Of a stretch of 64,000 nucleotides of DNA, positions 46,884 through 59,150 are shown piece after piece. The translations under genes and the position numbers were made by a program. Below the pieces are notes generated by a model. It searched no databases. It had not been told where the DNA came from and saw only the letters and a program-made list of their open reading frames with translations. Within the stretch, counting starts at the first letter, position 1. Each line of letters starts with the position of its first letter. The DNA comes from Ceratodon purpureus (taxonomy: Eukaryota > Streptophyta > Bryopsida > Pseudoditrichales > Ditrichaceae). The stretch lies in the NCBI GenBank assembly GCA_014871385.1, contig CM026426.1, positions 105,001,281 to 105,065,280 of the forward strand. The letters run 5' to 3'.

Positions 46884-49019
46884 ACTAACAATTTGAATCA
46901 ATTATAATGAATTAAATTTTTATTTTAATTAGTTTCAAGTTGAGGTGTAATATTGATGCTAAATAAAAGTTGTTTGTTACAATGAATATTATAACTTTTC
47001 AAATGTAATAAAGCCAGATGTTTACAAAGAGTAGAAAGAATATCTTCCTTATATTTAAGTACAATTTCAAATTTAGTAATATATTAATTACAAAGTCTTC
47101 AATATATTCATGAAGGTACTATAAGTCTTCAATTTTTAAACATAATTTTTAATCCATATGATACACCTTGTATTTGGAATCTCTAGGAAATATAGTTTTG
47201 ATCTTTAAAATGAGGTTTTCAAATAGGTATTGTCCATTAAAGTGACAATATTTTTCTCAAAGGTTGAATTTTACATACTGTATAATAAGAGTACAATTAT
47301 TTCACATTGCATTTTAAAGTGATGAACGTTAAGATCTAAATTAAGTGGTAAAGAATAATTATCTATTCCTTTCGTCTAAACTTTTTTATTAGTTGGTTCC
47401 AAGTTGTTAAAATGATGTAATATGAATGATTTTAAAGGTACATTGTAGGCTCCAAAATATCTACTACAAGTTTGGCAAGTAATGCTACAACAATACTATT
47501 AAGATCAAGGATTTTACCTCTCCTTTTTAAATAAAACATATAGAACCTTGATTGATATTTGAACATCTTCATGCAAAAGATGCTTCTTTAGTATTTCAAA
47601 AAACAAATTAGAAAAATATACTAATGCTATTGCATCTTTGATGTATTTCAAATTCGTATCATTTAAGGCTATATCTAAATAACAAGCATTTAACCATGTT
47701 AATTAACCACATCATACTAAGATTTCATTCCAATCTTAAGTTCTAGGTTTAAAAGAAATCCAAATAGCTTCAATTTTGTGCCAATGAAGTTCACTTATCC
47801 AAAAATTTCAAAACTTAAAATTTCTATTGAAGTTTTAAAAAAGATAAGATGTATAAAGAAGTGTCTTTTGCAAACACAATATTTATAAAAGAGATGATAT
47901 TTTGTTTCATTCTTCTTTACACTTAATAACTAGCATCAGCTCATATATATTTCAATATATTTACTGAAAAAAAAATTGGTCCAGAAGCCAAATGGCATCT
48001 TTGTCTAATGAATCAATTTAAATTAAAGGATTTATATTTTTACAATTGACTAATAATTATATTGACGCATAATGTATGTGAAGTGCTCTAATCTATGACA
48101 TTAAAAAGATACAAAATCCATGTGTATTGAAACACACTCCAACTAATCCTATCACATATTTTTTAATAAATAAGTTAATAAGAAATAAGTTAATAAGTCT
48201 TGATTACTTAAATTAGCCCATGCTAGAACTTCTTGAGCTTTTTGAAATATATTGTCCTTTTACAGACCCGTTTAAAAAAGTATACTCCACAAAGGCATGA
48301 ATGATTGATTGTGGTTATGGCTTCCAATTGATAATTTAAGTGTTGGTTAAATTAATAAAATATAAGTTATCAGGTTTTTAATAGATGATTTATTATTAAT
48401 TGATATCATAGATAAAGGGTTAAATGGTAAATTGGAATAAAACTACGATTTTAGATAGAAGTGGACGATCTCGCTGAAGCAAGTTCAAGCACCAATTGTT
48501 CTTTATTCCAAAATAGAATATGTACAAAGAATCAAATCTTCTATAATCTATTTTCAAATACGTTTTTGAACATTCAAGGGGTAATACATTTAGAGGCAAG
48601 TAATATCTGTAATGTAAACCTTTCAAAGCTACAAAAAGATGACCTCTCCAAATCAATAAATTCTTTTAAGAATTCAAAAATTACTTTGATTTTAATATGC
48701 TTATCTTAGTATGGATTGAAAGAAGTGTTAATCAAAATTGAGGATTAGAAAAATATTTGTATTTTATTTTATTAACATATAGGTAAGTATCAAATTTTGT
48801 TTCAAAATCAAATCGAGTTATATTTAAAGAATTAAAATTTGATAATCCAAAAAATTTAAATAAAAATAAAAATTGACTGAGTTGTCTTTGGAAGGATGGC
48901 TCTGAAAACGTTCCGCAAAGTATCAATGCATATCAAATACAACATGTTTTTTTTTTTTTTAAAAAACTCTCTAATAATTGCATTTGCATTCAAATCAAAA
49001 TGGACAGATTCAAAAAAAG

Positions 49020-49050
<31 letters not shown>

Positions 49051-49648
49051 ATAGATTTAAATGAGGATTTTGGAGATGATACACATTGATCTTTTTTAGA
49101 AGTTGTATGATTCTTTTCAAGGTAATTCAAAGTTTCAATCAATGTATGATTGCATATATTTAACCTTTAAACCACCTAGAATGAAGTATCTCTAAAACAG
49201 TATTGCATTGAAGTATATATTTATTTTTTAAATGGTCTAAATTTACAAAAACATTATTGTGTTGATAAACATATGATCTATTATGATGATTTAAGTAGAT
49301 TTTAAAGCATGTTGCTAAAAGAAAAGAATTTGAGTTTAAAAAAATGCAGATCACTACTTTTTTCTATAGTTTTCTCTTTCAAAATATATTATTTCTTCAA
49401 ATTATTATGAGTTTAGATGAATGTACAATTTTTTTAACAACAAGGTATTTCTATTGCAATTATGATGTATTTTAAGGTTACATATTACATATCATTTTTT
49501 TCTTAAATCTACATTTATTCAACACTTCTGCCTTTGTTAACTTTTACCTTCATTAAAATTATAATAATATTGCAATTTTGGTGTTTTATAAAGAAACTGA
49601 AATTTTGGTGTTATAAAGAAATTCTTATGATTTAGATTTTGTGAACAG
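45242..49648. other. AT-rich intronic sequence
   Basis: No coherent coding seen. Contains poly-A runs at 46832-46882 (51 bp) and 49020-49048 (29 bp). Confidence 0.5.
46832..46882 (+). repeat. poly-A tract, 51 bp
   Basis: Uninterrupted A run. It could be the tail of an old retroposed copy, but no LINE or SINE body is recognisable on its 5' side. Confidence 0.95.
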
Positions 49649-49770
49649 GAGTTGATCCTACATCGGGATTGAGGCAATTTGCTGGTCTGAACAACATGTT
49701 AGACCGTTTTCACACAATAGCACTTGGACAAGGACAAGGCCCTGTGGCCATCAAGCATATTAATGAAGCC
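49649..49770 (+). CDS. axonemal-type dynein heavy chain, next internal exon
   Basis: After GTGAACAG, the exon completes the split Gly codon and encodes VDPTSGLRQFAGLNNMLDRF followed by HTIALGQGQGPVAIKHINEA. It ends on a codon boundary before GTACGT. The block DPTSGL...ALGQGQGP.A...I is diagnostic for dynein heavy chains; in the family it is followed by a GTWV.LQNCHL block. That next block was not found in the remaining 14 kb, so the next intron is also long. No stop or frameshift; conserved residues are intact. Confidence 0.92.
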
Positions 49771-52299
49771 GTACGTCACAATAGCTACATACATGTTATT
49801 ATTCAAATATCCTTTTAAGCATCTTCTTCTAGTTATCATCGTTGTAATTAAATGTCGTATTATTGTTGTGGTAATTTTATTTCATTGAAATAAAAAACTA
49901 TCTATAGAACAACACAGCCAAGTTCACTTCTTTCCTCACCACTTATTGCAATAATGTATAAGATCATCACCACCCACTGTTTTAGTTAATTTGGTATTCA
50001 TCTATATACAAAATAAACCAGTATTAAAATCCATTATTTCTTTTTCATGAATTCATTGGATTAAATTTGTGCAATTTAATTCCATAATATTTTGGTAGCT
50101 AAAGATCATTATTTAATTTCAAGATAGGAGTGCATTTTATGTATTTTTATTAATATATCAATTAATTGTACCCAAAAAATGCACTAAAATATTGACTTTT
50201 CATATTGATTGATTAAGACATTGTACAGACACCAATATACCTTTCATGCCTAAAGAAAAACTAAAATGAGAGGAAAAAGACCTTTATGATGGAGCACATA
50301 GTAGAAAATATATTATGTTTTTTCCTATTTAAAGTAGATGTAAAGTACTTGATATTTTGAATAAAATTTGTGTTTTTTAATATAGAAAATTTATTATATC
50401 TTTAATTATTCTTTTCGATAAAGCAGCTTTGGAATATTAAACCTTTTTAAAGTTTATAAATTTAAGATATCATTGATTGGAAGGTATAGTAATTAGTTGG
50501 AATTTTGGATATGTATGTAGGTAGAGACATTTGTGCACATATGTGCAAGCCTAATGTGCCATAAACATTTTGAGATGTAACAACAGATGCTAATTTTTTT
50601 CATGACTAGTAGAAAATTTGACAGATACTATGAAACTAATAACAAGGTTTTATATTTTTTTGAAAGAATTGAGATTGACATATGGTATATTTTATTAAAA
50701 TCGTACAGTGAAAGAATTCTTACAATCAATTTGGAGTAACTTCCAAATCCTTGATAGTATCAAAATCAATGATTTTTAAATTCATTCTTTGCAATATTCC
50801 TTAATCATGATTATTTTCAAAAATAAAATAAATTATATGTGAACTCTAGCTTTAATTAGACAGCCAAAAGATCCATCCTTAGATCAAAAATTGATATAGC
50901 CCAATACAATCTTGGCATTAAAATCCATATACAAAACCATGTTTTTGATAATAATTTAGATTTATTCTCATCAATGTGATTTTTTGGGCAAATGACCATT
51001 ACGTATTAAAAATCTATTTTGTAAAGAATTTGGGTTCATTTGTTAATCTTTATTATTTAAATTTTTGACTAATGGAGAATGATTCTACATCTAAATCATA
51101 TATGTTGTAGAATGGTTTTGGCTTCAATATAAACCCTGATGATAAAATTAATGAAATGAAATACAACAAAAACATTTAGTGTACATGAAGTCAAACCAGA
51201 TCTTCATTATTATATTGGATATTTACAATGAAGGTCATGTATTTAATGAAGTTCATATAATGTACCCTACTTGATTTTGATGGACATTTATAACATCAAT
51301 CAATCTTTGAAGTAGATGATAATCTTTTATGAATATCTTTAAATTTTGTTACATACAAACTAAATTTGAAGAAATATTCTTCATCTAGAATATTCTTATT
51401 ATCGATATAATGTATTTTTTATTTTTTTTGAAAATCAAATGAACATGTTCATTGTAAAAGAACCAATGTACAATGTTCATTGGACCGAGGTCCAAGGCAT
51501 AGGACCAGGAATTCTGGACATAGAACAAACAATGGAAATTACATCTATTCAAAATAATTCCTTATGGTGGGAAGAGATTCCATCGCATCTGTAACTCCTT
51601 TCTACAACCTAGAATGCCATGAGTCATTAAAATTGAGTCAAAGGCTCTCAAGTAATCTTGAATTTGATTTTCTAATATCATCTTTTGATGGTTATCAGAG
51701 TATGTTTCCAGGCTATACTACTGTAATCTAGTACGGCCTCCTAGAAAAACACTCTACATTTTGGAGGGGGCCAACACTTGTTCTCAAAGGTTTTTTTTAT
51801 TGCTACAAAGCGGGATACACCAAAGTCCTATCCCCATGAGCAATGACCAAAATTTCACGATATCCTAATGTCAACATGCTTTCTAGATAAACATTGGTGA
51901 AAAGTAAAAGTCTAAGGATGGAAGAGGTTTTTAGGCCCTCTCTGTAGGATGTGGATGAGTAGGAAAAAATAGTTTCAAACCTCCTTTGCATGTCTGTATT
52001 CATAAAAACACAATGTACAGGTTTCTATATTGTTCCTATTGCAACGTTTTCAACTTACCTCAACCTTAATATTGGATTTTTCCCTCTAAGAATTGGTAGC
52101 AACTACTTGATGTCACAATCACCACATGATGTTCGCTCTCTTCCTTGCTCGAATTTTTTTCCAAACTTCCTTCTAGTTCAGGATGCATCCAAGACTGTCT
52201 TCATTACGCTACTTGTATACTATGGGCTTCTACAGCCCCCAACTGTTTGATAGGAATTCCTTGTTTTTCTGCAAACTATACATCATGTAGGGTGTCTTG
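49771..52299. other. AT-rich sequence, start of the next dynein intron
   Basis: Begins with the donor GTACGT. No gene recognised; weak coding-like minus-strand frames around 51440-52000 could not be assigned. Confidence 0.5.
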
Positions 52300-53588
52300 T
52301 AGAGCCACTGGCAATGGTTGATGTAATAAACCTTCCATTGGTTTGCCACCAATTCTCAAATAAACTTCACAATAATAAACTCAATATGCATACAAATAAT
52401 AAATATAAACTACAAGGACCAAAATATATTGTCAGAGGCTCACCACCCAACCATAAAGAAGATATCACGAAGAAGTGTCTCACCTTCTTACCATCCAACC
52501 AAAGAGAAGAGATCACAGAAGAAGTGTCTTACCTTCTCCCCATCAAGCTTTTATACACTACTTCCTTCCTAAAAGAACTAGGGTTTATTTCAGACTCCAT
52601 CTCAAGGTCTATAATTCTATCTTAATATTCATAGATCTTTCTATCCTTCTATCTCTTAACTCCTCTATCAGGAGTACAGATATTTCATTGCAATCTGAAT
52701 ACGGCATAGTAGTCCAATTCTTTTGCACCTCGTTTTGAGTTGCCTAACTCTAGTGCACATGTTCTCAATTCGGATTTGTCTGACTCCAATCCATCGACCC
52801 TCAACTTGGAATTTTCTTACTCCTTTCATCCTTTGTTTACACACTGCTACATGTGATTAGAAGAATTCATTCATCCATCTATCATCTTTAGTTACCTTAC
52901 AATCCTCCCCTTCCATTAAAAGTCATTGACCTCAATGACAAAGTCAGGATAATCCCTTCTGAAATCAACTTCTTTCTGCCAAGAAGCTTCTTCTTCCGAA
53001 TAATCCTTCCACTTCACATAGAATCCCTGGAATGTCTTATTCCTCAAATGTTGATTCTCGACCTTCAAAATCTTCTCAGGTTGAGCAAGTAGTTCTCCTT
53101 CGGAAGCAGCTCTTGGAAGATCAAGCATGATATGACTAGGATCAGATACATGCTTTTCCAACAAACTTATATAAACACATCATGTATTTGCCAATCTTCA
53201 AGTAATCTCTGCTTATAAGCAACTTCTCTTACTTTATTCACAATCTCAAAAGGAGCACAAAGCCAAAGTGATAACTTCCTTGACTTACCAAACTTAAGTC
53301 CAGATCTCTTTGGAGCTACCTTTAAAAATACTTTATCACCCACTTCAAATCACAAAAAGGTCTTTTTCTATCTGCATAATGTTTAGCTTTATCTTGAACA
53401 CTCTTCATAGCCAACTTTGCCAACAATCTAATTTCATTCATTTCTTTGATCATGTCACTAATGCTTTCAAGTCTAGTGGTAGGAGTAGAGAGTGTAATGG
53501 ACGTTCTACTTTCTTGACCACATAAAACATAGAATGGACTTACTTTAATACTACTATGAATATGATCATTGTAAGAAAAATCAATCAT
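52300..53588 (-). mobile_element. chromodomain-type Gypsy retrotransposon fossil, 3' end
   Basis: Reading leftwards from 53588 is the integrase C-terminal region (NDHIHSSIKVSPFYVLCG, then KHYADRKR). A chromodomain follows at about 53164-52916 (FYVKWKDYSEEEASW), which in chromoviruses guides integration to chromatin. Next is a purine-rich tract on the minus strand (52919-52904). An LTR starts with TGTAAGG at 52903 and extends to somewhere near 52300; its far edge is uncertain. Only the 3' end of the element is seen and the coding is interrupted. It is a dead fragment. Confidence 0.75.
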
Positions 53589-54399
53589 ATGCCATTACAC
53601 GCAAAAACAGGCTCCAAAAGGCCGTGTAAGCCTGCCCAAATTCGGTGAACTCCCTGCCCAAAGGCCGCTCTGTCGTTGGCAGCGGGTGCGAGAATCGCTG
53701 CCTGCAAAGTTAAGAGGGCGTCTTAATGGTATCGGGATGGGGTTGCGGGGCGGGGTCGGTGTGCCTAGTGGCGCCAAGGTGGCTCCGTTGTTTGGTGAAC
53801 CATGACTCGTCGCATTTACTGACCTTGAAGCCCAGTCGAAGGAGAGATGACGGGAGATTGGTGTCAACCATTTCAAGATTTGAAGTTTGCTGCCACAACG
53901 GGAAGAAGCCATGAAGCTTGGCTGGGATGAGGTTAGTCTCCCCACCTAGGAATGGGGTGAATCAAAGTTGGGTGCGTAGAATTTGGATGTTGCAGAACCA
54001 AAGACCCAATTCTAAGGTGGAATTCAAGGAATTCGAGGGATAGAGTGACAACTAAACCTGTGAGCATGTTTTTACAGATACGCGCTGGCAGCAATTACAA
54101 ATTCGAGCAACAAGCATTGGAAGGGTGTTCTTGCAACTTCTACTGCCGTGGACTGAAGACATACTGTAAGTGTTGTTTTCTCTATGAGAAGTTCGGGTCG
54201 TGCATGGCCTGTACTAGGGTAGATGATGCTCTTCATTTCATTTTGTAATTTCCTTGAGTGGCTATGGTATAGGGTTTTGTTGTTAAGGACTCTGGAGTTT
54301 TGGATATTTGGCAATCTTAAGAACTTATTTCTTCATACTTCCAGTCAGATCCGAGCCATTGAGAGTTGGGTCGCACTACTTTGGATTTCTGAACTCTCG
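53589..54399. other. no gene recognised
   Basis: More GC-rich than its surroundings and probably part of another element (perhaps the 5' flank of the transposase-like gene that follows). Confidence 0.35.
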
Positions 54400-57345
54400 A
54401 TGGCAGCAAGAGTGGCGGAGCCTTCAAGCTACCGTCCCCAAGTTTGTATTGATCCACGCTATGCACCATTTGTTAGGAGAGGTTCATTGCGATCCGAGCA
54501 ACCTTGCCCATCAACATTTTCAGGACGGAGGGCAGCCGGGGATACAAACATTGACTTGTGGATTGATGGCAGCATTTACCCGGTTGATCCAGGAACAGGG
54601 AGGCCACCTCCATTCAAAACTCTTAGGGATTGCCTGGAATTCATATGTCATGGAGAGCGAGGTCTGTATGGATATGCACGCAGATTGGGGGTCGTTGATG
54701 GAAGAGGACCTATACGGTGTGAGTTGGAAATGCAGTGCCGACATTTAGAAGAAGAACTGGGGAAGGTGAGAGACGACCTTGCTTGCAACAGAGAGAGGCT
54801 TGACCATTACAGGGACATTGAGGATACATGCATGCGATTGCGGATTGAATTGGAGACTATTCCTGGCGAGACGGTGCAGGGCTTGGAGACCGAGGTGCGT
54901 TCCTGGCAGCAAGCAAGTGAGCGCCTACACTTGTAAGTGAGCGCCTACACTTGTAAGTGAGCGCCTACACTTGTAAGTGAGCGCCTACACTTGAGTAGCC
55001 CAGCCCTTTGAAGGACACGCCTATGGGGATGCGACGTAGGGCTCGACCGCTTAGGGGGATTCATGAGTTGAATCATGGTTTGGGGTGGGCAAAACGCAGA
55101 GTGAAGCTTGTTAGGACGCATTTGCAACCAAGCAGGGGTGTCTTATCGAGGCTATGGTGCTATTTACCAAGCCGTGAAGGATCCAGTTTGGGCTTTGACC
55201 AAGGATGTGAAATCCAAGAGACTACCTAATCCCTACCACATTAGAAGGCTTCGGCAGGAGCTGAATGCGAACTTGCCACAATTTATTGGCCAGTACTACC
55301 GTGCTGAGGGAAGGATGGAGCTGCCAACAGTGTCAAAGAAAAGCAAGAAATACGAGGAGCAGCAAAAGGAGGTGGTCTTAGATGAAAAGAACTCACTATT
55401 CACGGACCTTGAGGTGGTCCAGCAGAGCATGGTGATCTTTTATGGCATCACGGAATCAGGTATGCATCCTCTTCTTATCCTGTTGGCAGCAAAGGTAAAT
55501 GTCTGTTTGATGCTAGCAACTGCATTGTGTCTTTAACAAAGGAAGCTAATTCGATTGCATTACACAAACATTCTCACGTGAGGAGATTCTTGCAGAGTTG
55601 GAAGGGGCTCCGTTGATATATGTCTTCAAACTGGATGAGGCGGAGATTGTAAACCAGAAGAAATTTGAACGTGTCAGCATCACGTTGATGAACAGGGCTT
55701 TGGACGCTGACATTCAGGTGGACCACAAGAGGTATTTCTAAGTGCAATCCGAGCAGGAGATTTGGCCAGTTGCCACATTCTAGGGCGAGAAGGAGTCCTA
55801 CGATGTTCTTTCCTGGATATTTGGCAAGTCGAACTTACCAGCTGTGATTGTAGCACAGTCAGATGGCGAGATACTACATGTCCCCGGAGTTGGAGAATTC
55901 AATGTGGAGTGGCACCTTGCAGGAGACATGAAGACAATTAAGTGCATGTATGGGCTTCAGTCTGGGCCTACATATGTGATAAACTGCATATACTGCGACC
56001 AAAAGAGGATAAAGCCTACTGTGGGGACAGCAAGTCAAGCAAATGCTGCCATCAAGAGCCGTGGTAAAGCAAACTGGGTGGGGGGGCTATTTTCTAGCAG
56101 CGTACCTGAAGAACCTTGTGACATGACAACCTCTACTAGGTGGAGGCTTATCCTGCCAATTCCTTTGTCCAGAGTGCACATTTGTACATTGCATGCCTTG
56201 GTTCGATTGACGGAGAAGATTGTGCACATGCATATCATGTATGTTTGGAACATACAAAATCGGAGACTTAGGGCTACTGCAATTGAACAGATGGAGAAGT
56301 CGTTGTCCGCGATTGGGGCTCATGGTGGAAACGTGGAGATTAAGAGGGACCCCACGCTGAGTGGCACCGCTGGAAACGTGCCACAAAAACCATCTTTGAG
56401 TGGTGTTGTTGTCTGCAGACTTTTTAGGCCAAGCGTTTGGTCTGGTAATGATAAGGCCTGAAAGGATATTTGTCAAGCTGAGGATAATAATGCCGGAAGT
56501 GGAGCAGACCGCATTGCAAAGTATCAGATGTGGCAAGCCTTTGAAGAGGTTGTACCATATTTGACCGGATTGGTGTTGACAGCAGAGCAAAGGATGCAGT
56601 TCAAGCAGAAGATACACAGGTGGGGAAAGGCATACTTAAAGGCCTTTGGAGAGGAGCATGTTACCCATTATATGGTATGCTCTCCGCTCTGTCTGTTGGT
56701 GCTTTTGGTCTTTCTTCAGTGGGCGCCTACTTCACCTCAGCCACCCCCTTTTAACTTCCTTCTTGTTGTTGTCAGCACGTAATTGTAAGGCACTCTACTT
56801 GGTTTGTGGATCACTATGGGAGTCTTGGAGTCTGCAGTTGCCAAGGTATGAAGAAATCACACCATCAAGCGAAGGCGGCACATCAAGCACATATAGTCCA
56901 TGGTGGTGGGAAAGCTTGTACTAGTGCGATTCTCCAACAATTCCAGCATTGGTACTGAAACATATAACATCGATATAGGAAGTAAATGGAGATCCAGGCA
57001 GCTGTACCTGACCCTGATGACGGACCACGGGCCCTAGCGGCATCCAGGAGACGCGAGCGGTGGCATCAATCAAACGCTGCCATCGCCTGCGAGGAGTGGA
57101 GGTCAAGGAGGAGGCGTGTTGGGGGAGCATATGTTATTGAAGAAGTTGTGGAGGGCGAAGGAGATGGCTTGATGGAAGAAGAGCCGGAATGGAATGCCAA
57201 CAAGGACATAGTTGGAAGTGGAGGCGAGGAAGATGAACAGAGGGACGCTGCTGGCAACTATGTGGGCATTGCTGATGCTGGCAACAAGGATGCCGGGGAG
57301 GATATTGCCTTCGATGTTGACATTGAACATGCTGACAACGAGTAG
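54400..57345 (+). pseudogene. unclassified transposase-like gene, decayed
   Basis: From an ATG at 54400 the frame reads MAARVAEPSSYRPQVCIDPR, then a 180-residue region ending in coiled coil (EMQCRHLEEELGKVRDDLAC). Later pieces include MYGLQSGPTYVINCIYCDQK (CXXC, about 55950), LSRVHICTLHALVRLTEKIV (about 56170), WQAFEEVVPYLTGLVLTAEQ (about 56530) and EEHVTHYM then HVIVRHSTWFVDHYGSLGV with CSCQGMKKSHH (about 56650-56870). The combination of a CXXC, a helical CTLHALVRLTE block and a late His-rich SLG..S.QG.E..HH block resembles large eukaryotic transposases of uncertain class. Frame changes and stops occur (near 55000, 55540, 55740 and 56460), plus possible introns. An acidic tail ends at 57345. 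Confidence 0.5.
54916..54995 (+). repeat. 20-bp tandem repeat, four copies
   Basis: AGTGAGCGCCTACACTTGTA is repeated four times with essentially no divergence, interrupting the transposase-like gene. Every unit carries TAA in the coding frame, so the expansion itself adds stops. Confidence 0.95.
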
Positions 57346-58689
57346 AAGGCTCAGAGACTTAAGCACGGTTGATATGTTTATTCTTGGTATACAATGTTTT
57401 GTAGGAGGGTAATGTCGTAGAGAAGTAATACCTTTCATTTCAAATGTATTCTATAGAGAGTATACTGAATCGAACAGTTTCATGGTTTTGTTCTAGGTTT
57501 TGTTCTGTTTAGTTCTTATTATGATTTTTCTCATTTCTTTAGAATGATGTTTTTGAAAGTTCCTTTGAGAACCACTAAATAATATTTTAAAGAGTAAATG
57601 TATTCTGTAAGACCTTTAGATGGAAGTTGGATATAGGAGATCCTTCTAACCTAATCTTTGAAGTTTGAATTTATGTTAATGAAAATAGTCTACGAGGCCG
57701 GGAAGATGAGACAAGCTCGTTAGTTATTATTTCTTTTTAAATTTATTTCTCATTTCTTTAATGGTTTTCTGACTTTTGATTTAATTTAATTTCATTTTTT
57801 TCCTCTTATTTTTTTAAAATGACGTTTCCTAAATTCCTTTGTGATTTTAAATTTTTGATATTGTAGTGTGAACTTTATCTTTATTTTCATGGTTTCTCAT
57901 TTATAATTAGTGAGAGGCGATCTTCTTGAATTTATTTCCAAATTCATGATATTTTGTTCTTGGTTCTGTCTTATTTATTTTTTATTTTTAAAATTTTCCC
58001 CACATTTAAGAATTTTTAAAATCGCCAAACAAGGTTTAAATTTCATTTGGTTTTTATTATGTCTCCATTTGTTTTATTTTTCCCTTCCAATTTCAGATAA
58101 TTCTCTTATCTTTTATTTTTTAATTTTTTTGGGTTTTCATCTTATTTATTATCTTTATTTTATTCTTTCGATATTGTAGTGTGAACTTTAGTTGTTGATT
58201 ACTGAGTTAATAATTTATAATAAATGGTTTTTGTTCCGTTCTGGTTGTTACTATGTTTCAATTTCTCAATTTTGTCATTTTATAATTTAATTATTCTTTG
58301 AATTTTTGTTTCCTTTTCAAGTTTGGTTTCTAAAATTTTATGCTCAGAATGTGTTTTTTCAGAACTTTAGAGGGGCAAAAACTTACTAATTTGGTTTGGT
58401 CTGTTTTAAATTATTTTAATAAAAATAGTCTACAAGACCGGGATAAGGACTAAAGCTTGTTAATTATTACTTATTCTTAGATATATTTTAGAGGTCTTTT
58501 GCAGATTTTTAAAAAAAAAATTACAAGTTGTTATTATTATGACTTCTTTTAATTTTTATCCTTCTAATTTAAGATAGTATTCTTATCGTTCATTATTTTA
58601 GGTTCTGTTTTGTTTCGGTTTTTAATATGTTCTAGTGTTATTTTGTTTTTTTGGTTTCTTTTTTGAGGTTCTCTTATCATTTTATTGTT

Positions 58690-59150
58690 TTTAAAACTTT
58701 TCCCAATTTCCTTTACTTTTTGGTGAATTTACTACCTTAACCGCTTCGTACACAATTACAAGACCTAATCTTGTAAGATTACAAGCTCAACTATTGAGAG
58801 TTTTTGATACAAACTCTACTTGGTTCAAAATGGCCAGGGCCCCCATTAGGAGAAATTTGGGGTCTCAAAGGCGCCCTGTAAGGCAACCCACGTTGTTATT
58901 TTGATTTTCGTATTCATTAATTTTTTTTGAACTTTTCCTAATTTCCTTCAATGTTCTCCTCAATTTATTGCCTCAACTTCTTCGTTCATAGTTATAAGAC
59001 CCGGTCTTGTAAGATTACAACCTCCACTACGGGGAGTTTTCAATACTAACTCAATTCGGTTCAACAAGTCATGGGACCTTCACATTAGGTGCGAAAAGGG
59101 GTCTCTAAAAGGCCCTGTAAAATAACCCGTGGTAGGGGGCTCTTTGCCAT
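58690..59150 (+). repeat. diverged tandem duplication, unit about 240 bp
   Basis: Two head-to-tail copies start near 58690 and 58930. Each has CTTTTCC.AATTTCCTT, a GTAAGATTACAA palindrome, and an ATTAGG...GGGGTCT word followed by GCCCTGTAA. They differ at many sites, so the duplication is old. Confidence 0.65.

Larger units (their letters stand above)
18476..49648 (+). other. 31,173-bp intron of the dynein heavy chain gene
   Basis: The donor G|GTAAGA at 18476 and the acceptor TTTGTGAACAG|G ending at 49648 have matching phase 1. The split codon G+GA gives Gly in SAG-VDPTSGL, exactly the order seen in dynein heavy chains. The intron is filled with transposons: a piggyBac, several CACTA copies, a pogo-like copy, Mutator-like MITEs, and AT-rich sequence. 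An assembly join could mimic this, but the phase match argues for a real intron. Confidence 0.8.

Noticed and set aside
51440-52260. Possible LINE or reverse-transcriptase remains on the minus strand
   Set aside because: No conserved motif could be read in any frame; composition alone is insufficient.
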